Shown: positions 45,867 through 54,776, counted from the stretch's first letter. The stretch is 64,000 bases of DNA from Methylobacillus arboreus (GCF_020532725.1 NZ_JAJAVC010000011.1:582471-646470), one strand, 5' to 3'. Notes: a model not told the origin generated them from the letters alone. Made by a program: numbers and translations.

Positions 45867-46177
45867 CGTGATTGTATGTTCCAGGCTAGCAAAATTTTGA
45901 TTTCCAAGATTATGCCTGCTCCATCCCTCACTTGGAAATTGATAGTGAGAGCCATATCCAGTCTGCCTGTATGGTACTGTGGGCAGGTGCTGTTTAAGTC
46001 CCGAGTTTCAGACAGGTTTTTTGTAAAAGCAGAAAATTACAGCCAATAATCAATTATTCATTGACATTCATAGAATAAGAACGTAAAACCTAATTAAGGT
46101 GTTTGAACTTTATTTTTTACAGAATTTGAATACAAACTTTTGGGGCGCCTTCCCACAAATGAATGAATGGAATAGTT
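45867..46177. other. Gene-free region and probable long cold-shock leader
   Basis: About 310 AT-rich bases between the nuclease start and the cold-shock gene. Cold-shock mRNAs usually carry a 100-200 base structured leader, so the part from roughly 46000 to 46177 is probably transcribed. I cannot place the promoter with confidence. Confidence 0.45.
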
Positions 46178-46384
46178 ATGGCAACAGGTATAGTAAAGTG
46201 GTTTAACGACAGCAAGGGTTTTGGTTTCATTACTCCAGATGCAGGTGGTAGTGATCTTTTTGCTCATTTCTCGGCTATTGTGAGCGAGGGTGGCTACAAG
46301 AGTTTGACTGAAAACCAACGTGTTAGCTTTGATGTGACTGATGGTCCTAAAGGCAAACAAGCTAGCAACATCAAGCCTGAGTAA
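46178..46384 (+). CDS. CspA-family cold-shock protein
   Basis: A 68-residue single-stranded nucleic-acid chaperone: [20 protein letters not shown] (RNP1-type KGFGFI), DLFAHFSAI (RNP2-like), [20 protein letters not shown]. Full length for CspA/CspD-size proteins. The ATG at 46178 starts the conserved sequence; a five-codon upstream extension is ignored. A strong terminator follows 60 bases after the stop. Confidence 0.95.
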   Translation: MATGIVKWFNDSKGFGFITPDAGGSDLFAHFSAIVSEGGYKSLTENQRVSFDVTDGPKGKQASNIKPE

Positions 46385-46445
46385 GTTTTGATGTAATGCA
46401 ATGAACCATTGAAATGCATGTGCATTTCACATGATGTTCATGAGA

Positions 46446-46469
46446 AGCCCGGCATGCCCGGGCTTTTTT
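46446..46469 (+). terminator. Intrinsic terminator of the cold-shock gene
   Basis: AGCCCGG (46446-46452) / CCGGGCT (46458-46464) with a five-base loop, then a T run. Confidence 0.88.
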
Positions 46470-47061
46470 ATGGGCAAGAATAGCTCAACATTCTAAAATT
46501 TTGTAGTGCTTGTAACATTAAGAGCTAATCCCTAGTGCTGAGCTCATTTATCCGAGTAGTGAGAAGAAGGGGATTATGAAAGCTGACCTCGAATAATTAT
46601 CAGCCTTGTAAGTTTTCTTCAATAGCAGTATTTAGCAGCATGCCTCTTCTGACAGAGATCTTTGCTGGTAGCTTCTGGATTATCGGCCATATGGCAGGCT
46701 ACCCTTCACTTGCCAGGGAAAGGGACATAGCAGGGTAAATATCGGATGCAAGCTGCTTCTCTTTAGCGATTGAATCGGTATTTGATCCCCCAAAACGGCA
46801 ATAAAACCTGCTGAGTGCATGAAGGCTTAGTCCGTTAGGACCTGATACACAGCAGATAGCACTTGGCAAGTATGGCTCTGCGGTAAACAGCCGTGAGCCC
46901 AATGATAGCAAGGGGTTTCATATTATTAATTATATGACTTTTTAAGGATGAGGTTATTTGAGAGTTATATGAGAATAACTATAAGTTCTTTGTAATGGGG
47001 CAAGTCTGTTTATAATTTCTCTGGGGGGAATTTCATCGACAACAACTTTTAAGGAGTCCGT
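46470..47061. other. Gene-free region upstream of the second PEP-CTERM gene
   Basis: About 590 bases. A 70-codon minus-strand frame (46699-46911) has no ribosome site and no recognisable product. Near the right end a TATAAT (47011-47016) with a poor -35 could be the promoter of the PEP-CTERM gene. Nothing else is seen. Confidence 0.45.
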
Positions 47062-47568
47062 ATGAATATTCTCAAAACAGCGCTTGGTTCTGCAACGCTA
47101 ATAGTTGCTTCCTCTGGTGCGTATGCCGCCGACGTGGTGGACCTTGGCGAGTTGCATGCTGGTATCAATACTTATACCAACACTGTAGCTGCTGATAGTA
47201 CATTCACCAATACCTTCAACTTCAGCTTGGCTGATATTTCGACAGGTACTTTCTCACTCAGTGATTTACCGCTCACCAATGGCGGAGTGAATGTTCTAGG
47301 TTTTAGTGATCTCAGTTTCAACCTCTATAACAGCTCTGATACATGGCTTGCTGGTTCTGTGGCAGGTGGCGAATTCACTTTTGCTAATCTGGATGCCGGA
47401 AGCTATTACATCAATGTAGAGGGCACCACCAATGGGGTAGCCGGTGGGGTTTATAGCGGTGCAGTCAGTATCCAAGCCGTGCCTGAGCCGAGCTCATACG
47501 CGCTTCTTGGTGTCGGTTTAGCGCTTGTGGGCGCAGTTGCCATGCGCAGGAGAAAAAACCTGAGCTAG
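47062..47568 (+). CDS. PEP-CTERM sorting-domain protein (second copy)
   Basis: A 168-residue exported protein: signal peptide MNILKTALGSATLIVASSGAYA, a beta-rich middle with FTNTFNFSLADIS (FxDxF-like), and a C-terminal sorting signal VPEPSSYA, the hydrophobic LLGVGLALVGAVA and MRRRKN. It shares overall design but little detailed sequence with the PEP-CTERM protein at 16910. AAGGAG precedes the start and a strong terminator follows, so it is a single-gene unit. The exosortase that would process it is not in the window. Confidence 0.85.
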   Translation: MNILKTALGSATLIVASSGAYAADVVDLGELHAGINTYTNTVAADSTFTNTFNFSLADISTGTFSLSDLPLTNGGVNVLGFSDLSFNLYNSSDTWLAGSVAGGEFTFANLDAGSYYINVEGTTNGVAGGVYSGAVSIQAVPEPSSYALLGVGLALVGAVAMRRRKNLS

Positions 47569-47583
47569 CCCTTTAAATAGGAT

Positions 47584-47609
47584 AAAAGCCACCTTCGGGT
47601 GGCTTTTTT
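47584..47609 (+). terminator. Intrinsic terminator of the second PEP-CTERM gene
   Basis: Stem AAAAGCCACC / GGTGGCTTTT closed by a TTCG tetraloop (47594-47597), followed by more T. Confidence 0.9.
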
Positions 47610-47777
47610 AAATTCTGCTTTTTGATGATAGGTTCGAAGTGGGAGCACATGAGTGGTTAGACATTCAATCCGAATTAATGAGCGAGTAAATAGTAAAGCT
47701 TACCTGCAATTTCGAAAGGCAGATTATCGCCCTTGATAAATACTGGATGACAATAGACAAGTGTGGACGATATTGAA

Positions 47778-47814
47778 TAAAAAACCCCGGAATCACTAGG
47801 ATTTACCGGGGTTT
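47778..47814 (-). terminator. Intrinsic terminator of tmRNA
   Basis: AAACCCCGG (47782-47790) / CCGGGGTTT (47806-47814) with an inner AATC/GATT extension; read on the minus strand it ends in a T run. It lies 35 bases past the tmRNA 3' end. Confidence 0.85.
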
Positions 47815-47848
47815 AGTGTACTGCTCTGAATTGCGTTGAACAGGCATT

Positions 47849-48209
47849 TGGTGGAGCCGGGGGGAATCGAACCCCCGTCCGCAAGCCCTCCACAGACAGT
47901 TCTACATACTTAGCTGTGTTGTTTGATTTAACCTGATGCCCACCAACGAGCAAGCAAACAGCAGGCGAGTTACCTTGGATTTAATACAATATTAAGTAAC
48001 CCAATATTGCACGATCCTCTCTAAATGACGCTGCTGCGGTTACCCGCCCGGCCGAGAGGCCCTCCGGTGCAGCGTCCAGCCGGGATTAAGCGGCTAGAGC
48101 GTAAGTTTCGTCGTTTGCGACTATACTTGTTCTAGTTTATTTACGAGGTGACTAGGCCTCGGTATGCCCTGCGCTGCTTTGTAACCCACGTCGAAACCGG
48201 GTCGGCCCC
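47849..48209 (-). ncRNA. ssrA: Transfer-messenger RNA
   Basis: A 361-base tmRNA. On the minus strand the 5' end GGGGCCG pairs with CGGCTCC before a genomic CCA (47849-47851), forming the tRNA-like acceptor. The T arm GGGGGTTCGATTCCCCC is next to it. The resume codon GCA opens the tag ANDETYALAA followed by TAA (48086-48118). The tag marks nascent chains on stalled ribosomes for ClpXP/ClpAP; SmpB, its partner, is at 44310. The four-part tag-end LAA is the standard protease signal. Confidence 0.96.
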
Positions 48210-48389
48210 TGATGGTTTGAAGCTGTTGTATGACTACCCTTTGTAATGAAAGTTCTCAAGACAGTCGGGAGGCGGATTATAACCTTTCTGCAGATTTTCC
48301 GCCTGAGTTTGTCGTACTGCGACGTTTATTAGATGGCGTGTGGTTTAAAATTATCAAGAGGGGGGAGTTTGATGCCATGTTTTAGGCTA

Positions 48390-50600
48390 TCAATGCTGGG
48401 TTAGCAATGTACTGCTTGGCTCGCCATTTTTTTGGAATAGGTGGGTCTGGTGTTTGAGGAGCTTAGTGATGCTCTGGGCAGGTAGTGGTTTGCTGAAGAG
48501 GTAGCCTTGCATTTTGTTGCAGCCCATTCTGTGCAGTGTTTTCATTTGCTGGAGGGTTTCTACACCTTCTGCAATCAGGTCCAGTTTGAAGCCTTTTGCA
48601 ATGCCTGAGATGGCGGTGATGATGGGGACGCTTTCATTGTGGGTATTGATGTCCCCGACGAAGGATTTATCGATCTTGATGTTGTGGATGGGGAATTGCC
48701 TGAGATAGGAAAGTGATGAGTAGCAGGTACCAAAGTCATCCAGCGCAATTTTAATGCCGTGTTTGCCCAAGGCCTTGAGTTTTGCGATGGTGTTCTCGAG
48801 GTCTCTTACCAGCAGGTTTTCAGTAATTTCGATTTCAAAGAATTCCGGTTTGAGGTGCAGTCCTTCAATGTGACTGAGCGTTTTGGTGACAAAATTTTCT
48901 TCTTCCACCAGTTGCGGTGAGATATTGATGGCAAGCCTGAAGCTTAGCAAGCCTTCTTGATCCCAGCTCTGCATCTGCTGACAGGCTTCTCCCAACAGCA
49001 TGTCGCTGAGAGGGAAGATGAGTCCGGTTTCTTCTGCAAGCGGGATGAATTCTGTCGGCGATATGGTGCCAAGTTCGGGATGGTGCCAGCGCGCCAGTGC
49101 TTCAAGGCCGATGATTTGCCGGGTTTCCACGTCAACCTGGGGTTGGTAGTGCAGGATGATTTGTTTCTTCTCAATCGCGCGTCTGAGCTCGTTTTCCATG
49201 GAGAGCTTTTTGTGGAACATGGCGTTCATGCTGGCTTCATAGTATTGATAGCCGTTTTTGCCGCGCCATTTGACATGGTACATGGCAATATCCGCGCTCT
49301 TGACCAGGGTTTCAATCGAGTCGCCATGGTCCGGGTAGAGCGCGATGCCGATACTGGATGAGATGAAGATTTCACGCTCATCCAGCAAGAAGGGGCGTTT
49401 GAGCTCGTCCACGATTTTGGCTGCCACGTGGCTTGCATCATCAGAATTTTGCAAGTCATGGAGGAGCAGGGTGAATTCATCACCTCCCATCCGGGCCAGT
49501 GTATCTTGCGCGCGCAGGCAGCCTGAAAGGCGCTGGGCGACGTGCTTTAGTAGTTCATCTCCATAAAAGTGGCCTAGGGTATCGTTGACCCATTTGAAGC
49601 GGTCCAGGTCCAGGAACATGATAGCCAACTGCTGTTTATTACGTTTGGCGTGATTGAGTGCCACATTGAGCCTGTCCTTGAACAAGGCGCGGTTGGGCAG
49701 GCCGGTCAGAGTGTCATGGTAAGCCTGGCGCGTGATGACTTCTTCCACTTTCTTGCGGTCGCTGATGTCGCGTGCCACACCATAGGTGCCGCTGAATGGG
49801 GTGCCAAGTTCGAGGGCGTTGTCATAAGTGCCGGTTGCGTTGAGGACGACAGTGATGAAGTTGATTTCAAAGTGGCGCAATTCACTGTCTTTGTCCTTGC
49901 ATTTGAGGCGCAGCTCAATATTGCGTGTGGCCCGGTTGCCAGTGCGGCGTTCGTTGAATGCATAGGACGCGCGGTCAAAGTCATCGCTGTAGATAATTTC
50001 CGTATAGTGTTTGCCAATCAGGGATTCCCGCCTGTAGCCCAGCAGTGTTTCTACCCGGTGGTTGATGAAGGTGAAGCAACCGTTGTCATCCAGGGTGTAA
50101 ATGATATCCGGAGAGCTGTTCACCAGGTATCGATAAAGATTTTCAGACTCTTCAAGCCTGGCGTGGATGTTGCGGTTCTGCGATTCCAGCCGTGATTTTT
50201 CAATCGCGTTTTCAATGGTGTGCAGCAATTCTTCCGGCTGGTAAGGTTTGCGTATGAAGTCGTAAGCGCCAAGGCGCATGGCTTCAATCGCGGCATTCAG
50301 CGTTTTTGTGCCACTGATCACGATGACAGGGAGATGGGCGGGATGCGTTGCAAGCTCTGTGAGAACATCAAAGCCGTTCATATCGGGCATGGAGAGGTCG
50401 AGCAACATCAGGTCAAATTTGATATCAGCGACGAGTTGCAGGGCATCCTTGCCCGAGGAACAGACTTCAGCGTTGTAACCATGCATTTGCAGCAGTTGCT
50501 GCAGGCTCTGGGCCAGGCGCTCGTTGTCATCAACAATCAACACATTGGGCCTGGACATCAGTTTGTCCACAATGCTAAGTGAGGTGGTATGTTGAGACAT
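48390..50600 (-). CDS. Receiver-PAS-GGDEF-EAL c-di-GMP turnover protein
   Basis: A 736-residue response regulator. Receiver with D68 (LMLLDLSMPD), PAS (about 150-280, NLYRYLVNSSPDIIYTLDDNG), GGDEF domain with intact MGGDEFT (371-377) and EAL domain starting around 480 with LEALARW (EAL 500-502), DDFGTCYSSL and AEGVET. An RxxD inhibitory site (RAQD, 363-366) sits five residues before GGDEF, so synthesis should be product-inhibited. Both catalytic signatures look intact, so the balance between making and breaking c-di-GMP must be set by the receiver and PAS. It begins 13 bases after the HDOD-kinase gene. The chosen start MSQHTTS omits 33 in-frame codons that overlap that gene. Confidence 0.92.
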   Translation of the reverse strand: MSQHTTSLSIVDKLMSRPNVLIVDDNERLAQSLQQLLQMHGYNAEVCSSGKDALQLVADIKFDLMLLDLSMPDMNGFDVLTELATHPAHLPVIVISGTKTLNAAIEAMRLGAYDFIRKPYQPEELLHTIENAIEKSRLESQNRNIHARLEESENLYRYLVNSSPDIIYTLDDNGCFTFINHRVETLLGYRRESLIGKHYTEIIYSDDFDRASYAFNERRTGNRATRNIELRLKCKDKDSELRHFEINFITVVLNATGTYDNALELGTPFSGTYGVARDISDRKKVEEVITRQAYHDTLTGLPNRALFKDRLNVALNHAKRNKQQLAIMFLDLDRFKWVNDTLGHFYGDELLKHVAQRLSGCLRAQDTLARMGGDEFTLLLHDLQNSDDASHVAAKIVDELKRPFLLDEREIFISSSIGIALYPDHGDSIETLVKSADIAMYHVKWRGKNGYQYYEASMNAMFHKKLSMENELRRAIEKKQIILHYQPQVDVETRQIIGLEALARWHHPELGTISPTEFIPLAEETGLIFPLSDMLLGEACQQMQSWDQEGLLSFRLAINISPQLVEEENFVTKTLSHIEGLHLKPEFFEIEITENLLVRDLENTIAKLKALGKHGIKIALDDFGTCYSSLSYLRQFPIHNIKIDKSFVGDINTHNESVPIITAISGIAKGFKLDLIAEGVETLQQMKTLHRMGCNKMQGYLFSKPLPAQSITKLLKHQTHLFQKNGEPSSTLLTQH

Positions 50601-50613
50601 TGAGAGGGTTGCC

Positions 50614-52803
50614 TTAATTGTTGAGCACGGGATGCTGGCTGGCTTGTGTTGGCAGGCGGATATCGAAGCTTGTGCCTGTGCTGGAAGTGCGGCAGGCAAT
50701 GCTGCCGCACAGGCCTTTGATCAGGTCATGACTGATTGCCAGTCCGATACCACTGTGCTTGCCATCTTTTGTTGTGGCGACAGGGCTGAACAGGTTGCTG
50801 AGAATCTTTTCCGGGATGCCCGGGCCGGTGTCGCTTACCTGAATCAATATGGCGGGCGGTCCTCCAGCCTGATTCTCGATAAAGGTGGAGATGGTGAGTG
50901 TGCCGCCATCGCTCATTGCCTCGGCTGCATTGCGTATCAGATTGACGAGCGCTTGCCGTACCTGGTACGGGATGGTTGTGATCTTGGGCAATTGAGGGTA
51001 GAGGCTGAGCACGACCTCTACGCCAGCAGGTTGCAGGTAGGTTTGCTGGTGCAGGGTAACGAGGTCGTTGATCAGCAGGTTGATGTCGGTGCTGGAGGCA
51101 ATGTGATCTTGCTCATTGGAATACAGGTTGCCAATCAGGGAGCCGACACGGTCGATTTCTTCATTGACAATCGTGATGTCACGGTTGGGCATGCCATTAA
51201 GCAGCATCTTTTGTTCCAGAATGGCCAGGTAATTTTTGATCGTGGATAAAGGCGTGCTTGTTTCATGCACAAAGCGTTTGAGGCGTTCCTGATGTATCAC
51301 GGCTTCAAGCTCTGATTCACTTGGCTCGTTGCTTGACACAACGCGTGCGGCAACAATTCTTGCAAGGGCAGACTGTACGTTAATCTGCTGTTTTGCAATC
51401 AGGAATTCTGATTGGTTCAAGGCAAAAACCATGATGCCGACCAAGGCGCTTTGCGCCAGCATGGGGACGCACAATATGCCATCCGTCTCACATATGCGCA
51501 TGATCTGTTGGTCTGGCAATGAGGGTTTGAAGCCTTCAAATGCCTGGAAGCTATGGCACGGCGCCTTCTTGATCCATGCTGCTGTGATGATGCTGGTGGC
51601 AGGCTTTATAGGCAGGCTGAAGCTTTTGACCCATTCCTGATCCTCGGAAATCGGCATGCCGGAGAGGGTTTTTTTGCCCTCGTCAGGCACAAATAGCAAT
51701 ACCTGTCGCGCGTTGCATAGCAACCTGGAAATCTTGGGCAGCAATTCAAAAAAGCCATCCTGCTGGCTTGCCTGACCGCAAGTGGATTCCAGATGGTTGA
51801 TCAAGGCGGTGTTCATGACTCCCTGGACCAGCAGGTTTTTGCTGGAAGGTGCGAGCGTTTGTGCTGGCCTGAAATTTGCGCTCAAGGCTTGCACCAGCGC
51901 TTCGATATCAGGGTCTTGGGCATCCCAGTCATGTTTGCTGGTGTGGGCAGTGCCGACATTGATACCGAGCGAGTCGGACAGGATATGTACCTGGGAGATT
52001 GCTAGGCTCATGATTTCATTAATGCTTGTCGTATCCAGGGCAAACCATTTTTTTGCCAGGATCAGGGCGGAATGGTGCTCGGTTCTGCGCTCAGTCAGCA
52101 GCAGGTTTGCCAGGTAGACGATTTTGACTAGGGCTGGTGTGTGTTCTACCTGTGCTGCAGGCAGGTGGTGGTATGCCACGGCATCTTCAAGGAAGGACTT
52201 GATGTTCCAGTTGCGGATGATCCAGGCGCCGAGCTCGCAATGATCAATGCCAAAATGGGCGACTTCACTTTCCATGTAGCCGGGTAGCGAGTCATCAATC
52301 GCGAAAAATGCCGGATATTTGCTCTTGAATCCGCTCAGCAGGCCCAACCTGCCAATGTTATGCAATAGGCCGGCGACATAAGCCTCATCGGGGGAGGCCG
52401 ACATCGTACGTGCTGCAATGGACTTGGCAATGACCGCACAGCGTAAGGAGTGGTACCAGTAGTGCTCAATGTTTTGATTGCTCTGCTCGTAGTAATCATT
52501 GAACATCCGCTGACAGATGATGCTGAGCGTCAGCATTTTTACCATGTCCCAGCCAAGGATGATGATGCCGGTCCGAATAGAGAGAACAGGCTGGCGATCG
52601 CGACGATAAGCCGCGGAGTTGGCGACTTCAAGTACGCGAGCACTGATGACCACATCCATCTCAATCAGGTTGGCCAATTGTTCCAGGCCGGAATTCTCGT
52701 CCTGCAATGTCTCCAGTAGCCTGGTAAGGATTTGTGGAACGGAAGGCAATGCACTGATTGTGGCATTATTCAGAACAATTTGAGCACCAGCTGCACTGCA
52801 CAT
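50614..52803 (-). CDS. HDOD-GAF-type hybrid sensor with histidine kinase core
   Basis: A 729-residue protein with an N-terminal HDOD domain (about 15-205: SALPSVPQILTRLLETL, AAYRRDRQPVLSIRTGIIILG, GLLHNIGRLGLL), a poorly conserved GAF-like region (about 340-490), then HisKA with H513 (FVHETSTPLSTIKNYL) and HATPase_c (NLIRNAAEAM, VSDTGPGIPE, GIGLAI). It has no membrane helix. HDOD proteins often work in signalling and motility or surface-lifestyle control. The receiver-GGDEF-EAL gene follows after 13 bases and is the evident phospho-partner. Confidence 0.9.
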   Translation of the reverse strand: MCSAAGAQIVLNNATISALPSVPQILTRLLETLQDENSGLEQLANLIEMDVVISARVLEVANSAAYRRDRQPVLSIRTGIIILGWDMVKMLTLSIICQRMFNDYYEQSNQNIEHYWYHSLRCAVIAKSIAARTMSASPDEAYVAGLLHNIGRLGLLSGFKSKYPAFFAIDDSLPGYMESEVAHFGIDHCELGAWIIRNWNIKSFLEDAVAYHHLPAAQVEHTPALVKIVYLANLLLTERRTEHHSALILAKKWFALDTTSINEIMSLAISQVHILSDSLGINVGTAHTSKHDWDAQDPDIEALVQALSANFRPAQTLAPSSKNLLVQGVMNTALINHLESTCGQASQQDGFFELLPKISRLLCNARQVLLFVPDEGKKTLSGMPISEDQEWVKSFSLPIKPATSIITAAWIKKAPCHSFQAFEGFKPSLPDQQIMRICETDGILCVPMLAQSALVGIMVFALNQSEFLIAKQQINVQSALARIVAARVVSSNEPSESELEAVIHQERLKRFVHETSTPLSTIKNYLAILEQKMLLNGMPNRDITIVNEEIDRVGSLIGNLYSNEQDHIASSTDINLLINDLVTLHQQTYLQPAGVEVVLSLYPQLPKITTIPYQVRQALVNLIRNAAEAMSDGGTLTISTFIENQAGGPPAILIQVSDTGPGIPEKILSNLFSPVATTKDGKHSGIGLAISHDLIKGLCGSIACRTSSTGTSFDIRLPTQASQHPVLNN

Positions 52804-53281
52804 TATCTAACATTCCCCATAAGGATTTTCATGGTAAATCAATTAGTTGCATTGTCGGCTTGAATTGTGGTTTTTATGCTTATGCCGAACTTGTCCGAGG
52901 AGCGTGCCTCGCTTTTTTATTTGCCTGTGTATAGACCTGAACACCATAAAATTAATTGAATAAGACTTGTGCTAATGCACTCTTAATAAACTACTTTAGC
53001 ATTGAGCTGCAAGATAGTTAATACTTTTTTGCACCTGTATTGCTATCAGTAAGTTTATAACGGCTTTTTTCGAAATTTATTTAGGATGCTAAATGATTTT
53101 TTGTATTGTACGGTCTTTTGTGGCACGAGCATGACGCAGGACCAAGTCTGCTGGTTGGTAGAAACGCTCTGGCAATAACAGGAAGTTTTGACCTTGCCTG
53201 CATCATTGCCTGTCTCTAGACTGGCAGGGCATTGCAGATGCAAGAACTTGATAATGATGAGATTAAAACCGAGGAGTGATC
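52804..53281. other. Gene-free region between the HDOD kinase and a thioredoxin-like gene
   Basis: About 480 bases. It contains the kinase promoter region on the left, a plus-strand terminator-like hairpin at 52896-52918 and a weak 62-codon minus frame (53055-53243) with no supporting signal. Otherwise AT-rich, without recognisable features. Confidence 0.45.
52896..52918 (+). terminator. Orphan intrinsic terminator (plus strand)
   Basis: CGAGG (52896-52900) / CCTCG (52907-52911) with a six-base loop, followed by CTTTTTT. No plus-strand gene precedes it; it may end a short RNA or antisense transcript. Confidence 0.5.
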
Positions 53282-53647
53282 ATGACTGTGCAGTACTTGA
53301 ACAAAAGTAACTTCAAGCAAACGATAGAAAATAATGCGTTTGTGATTGTGGATTTCTGGGCACCCTGGTGTGAGCCTTGTGTCTCGTTCACCCCGACCTT
53401 TGAGGCAGCATCCCAAGCCCATGCTGATATTGTGTTTGCCATGGTCAATATTGATGAGGACCCTGAAATAAGCAATTATTTCAATGTAAAGCAGATTCCT
53501 GCCGTCATGCCGATCCGCGACCAGATCGTGGTCGACGCGCAAGTGGGGGAGATGAGCACCAGCGAACTGGAAAAGGCGATCAAGGCGTGGGGCGAGTTTG
53601 ATGTGACGGAGGTCAATCGCCACTTCAATGAAAAGGCGGCGATTTAG
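53282..53647 (+). CDS. Thioredoxin-fold protein with WCEPC active site
   Basis: A 121-residue thioredoxin-family protein. FVIVDFWAPWCEPC places the redox pair at C30 and C33, with glutamate and proline between them instead of the usual glycine-proline. The cis-proline is P73 (KQIPAV). The rest follows the thioredoxin fold, with a C-terminal helical tail (WGEFDVTEVNRHFNEKAAI) longer than in TrxA. No signal peptide is seen, so it is cytosolic. GAGGAG stands five bases before the ATG. Whether TrxB (2011) reduces it is unknown. Confidence 0.85.
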   Translation: MTVQYLNKSNFKQTIENNAFVIVDFWAPWCEPCVSFTPTFEAASQAHADIVFAMVNIDEDPEISNYFNVKQIPAVMPIRDQIVVDAQVGEMSTSELEKAIKAWGEFDVTEVNRHFNEKAAI

Positions 53648-53660
53648 CAATTAACCTACA

Positions 53661-53769
53661 AGAGCGGCTAACAATACTCTCCAAGCGTTGTTGCCTTGCC
53701 GTACTACTTGTACTGTCTATGGCAGAGCGCCTAGCCAGGAACGCTTCGCTGAGTTTTATTAGCCGCTCT
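53661..53769. mobile_element. Short inverted-repeat element (MITE/REP-like), 109 bases
   Basis: Perfect 11-base ends AGAGCGGCTAA (53661-53671) and TTAGCCGCTCT (53759-53769), with imperfect pairing continuing about 20 bases inward (around AAGCGTT and AACGCTT). Noncoding. It lies between the thioredoxin-like gene and its terminator and would fold into a long hairpin in RNA. Confidence 0.6.
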
Positions 53770-53770
53770 A

Positions 53771-53801
53771 AAAACGCCGGGCAGAGTCCCCGGCGTTTTT
53801 T
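53771..53801. terminator. Bidirectional terminator between thioredoxin-like and peroxiredoxin genes
   Basis: AACGCCGGG / CCCGGCGTT stem with a short loop, A run on the left and T run on the right. Confidence 0.85.
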
Positions 53802-53805
53802 GTGA

Positions 53806-54348
53806 TCACTGCTGTTGTGCCTTGAGTTGTTTTAGGTCATCAATAATTTCTTGTGAGTGCTGAGAAGTGTCAACGCTCAGGTAGGTCTTGGCGATATTGC
53901 CTTTGGGGTCGATCAAGAAGGTATAGCGTTTGGCGATCTTGATGATGCCCAGGTTGGTCAAGGCGCCATAGCTGTCTGCCACCTTGCCATCGATATCAGA
54001 CAGCAAAGGGAAGGGCAGGCTATATTTCTCGGCAAATTTGGCATGCGAGTCGGAGTCATCCACGCTGATGCCGACAACCTTCGCACCGAGTTTTTCCAGT
54101 TGAAACATATCATCACGGAAGCTGCAGGCCTCTTTGGTGCAGCCAGGCGTGTCGTCCTTGGGGTAGAAGTACAGTACCAGCCATTGACCGGCATAATCCG
54201 TAAGGCGGTGTTGTTCTTTCTTGGCGTCGGGCAAGGTGAAGTTGGGCGCTAGCGATCCTGGTTTGGGCACAGGGGCGGCATGTACGGAACGGAATACCAT
54301 CAGCGCTACCAGGCCCAGCGCAATAACGATAGAAAAAATTTTCAGCAT
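53806..54348 (-). CDS. Peroxiredoxin, Bcp/PrxQ type, membrane- or envelope-targeted
   Basis: A 180-residue thiol peroxidase. An N-terminal hydrophobic segment (IFSIVIALGLVALMVFRSVHA) suggests export or anchoring, unusual for the usually cytosolic Bcp. The core has GSLAPNFTLPD, DTPGCTKEACSFRDD with peroxidatic C70 and resolving C75 (CX4C, the PrxQ pattern), and VGISVDDSDSHAKFAEKY. It reduces peroxides using thioredoxin-like donors. GGAGGAAAC precedes the ATG at 54346-54348; 14 earlier codons are ignored. Convergent with the thioredoxin-like gene. Confidence 0.9.
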   Translation of the reverse strand: MLKIFSIVIALGLVALMVFRSVHAAPVPKPGSLAPNFTLPDAKKEQHRLTDYAGQWLVLYFYPKDDTPGCTKEACSFRDDMFQLEKLGAKVVGISVDDSDSHAKFAEKYSLPFPLLSDIDGKVADSYGALTNLGIIKIAKRYTFLIDPKGNIAKTYLSVDTSQHSQEIIDDLKQLKAQQQ

Positions 54349-54518
54349 GTTTCCTCCAGGAGGTATGCAGGCAGATGCGCTGCTTATCAAGGCAAGTAAT
54401 TGAAATTGAATGACATCAGTATAGCTTGCCAGAGCGAAATGGTTGAGCCGCTTTTGCTGGGGTTCAAAGTTTATGCAAAAAATCCCTGGGAGCCTCTTCC
54501 CAAATCAAAAAAATCCTG

Positions 54519-54524
54519 TAGAAT
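54519..54524 (+). promoter_or_regulatory. -10 element of the tRNA-Val promoter
   Basis: TAGAAT followed by a GC-rich discriminator (CCCGCTCC), similar to the tRNA-Ser promoter. The -35 region is poor. Confidence 0.45.
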
Positions 54525-54543
54525 CCCGCTCCTCAGTCAGGCA

Positions 54544-54619
54544 GGGTGCTTAGCTCAGTTGGTAGAGCGTCGCCCTTACAAGGCGAATGTCGGCGGTTCG
54601 ACCCCGTCAGCACCCACCA
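54544..54619 (+). tRNA. tRNA-Val(TAC)
   Basis: Acceptor GGGTGCT (54544-54550) pairs with AGCACCC (54609-54615), then A and encoded CCA. The D loop TAGCTCAGTTGG and T arm GGCGGTTCGACCCCGTC are typical. The anticodon loop CTTACAA gives TAC, reading GUA/GUG valine codons. Confidence 0.97.
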
Positions 54620-54669
54620 TCCGCCTGAGTGAGAAAAGCCATCGGGTTGACCACCTGATGCAGAGTCAA

Positions 54670-54746
54670 GGAGCGGTAGTTCAGTTGGTTAGAATACCGG
54701 CCTGTCACGCCGGGGGTCGCGGGTTCGAGCCCCGTCCGCTCCGCCA
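54670..54746 (+). tRNA. tRNA-Asp(GTC)
   Basis: Acceptor GGAGCGG (54670-54676) pairs with CCGCTCC (54736-54742), then G and CCA. The anticodon loop CTGTCAC gives GTC. It follows tRNA-Val by 50 bases and is probably on the same transcript, since a terminator comes right after. Confidence 0.97.
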
Positions 54747-54750
54747 GAAA

Positions 54751-54776
54751 AAGCGAACCTTCGGGTTCGCTTTTTT
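54751..54776 (+). terminator. Intrinsic terminator after tRNA-Asp
   Basis: AAGCGAACC / GGTTCGCTT stem with a TTCG loop and a T run. Confidence 0.9.

Noticed and set aside
46699..46911. 70-codon minus-strand frame
   Set aside because: No ribosome site, family or supporting terminator.
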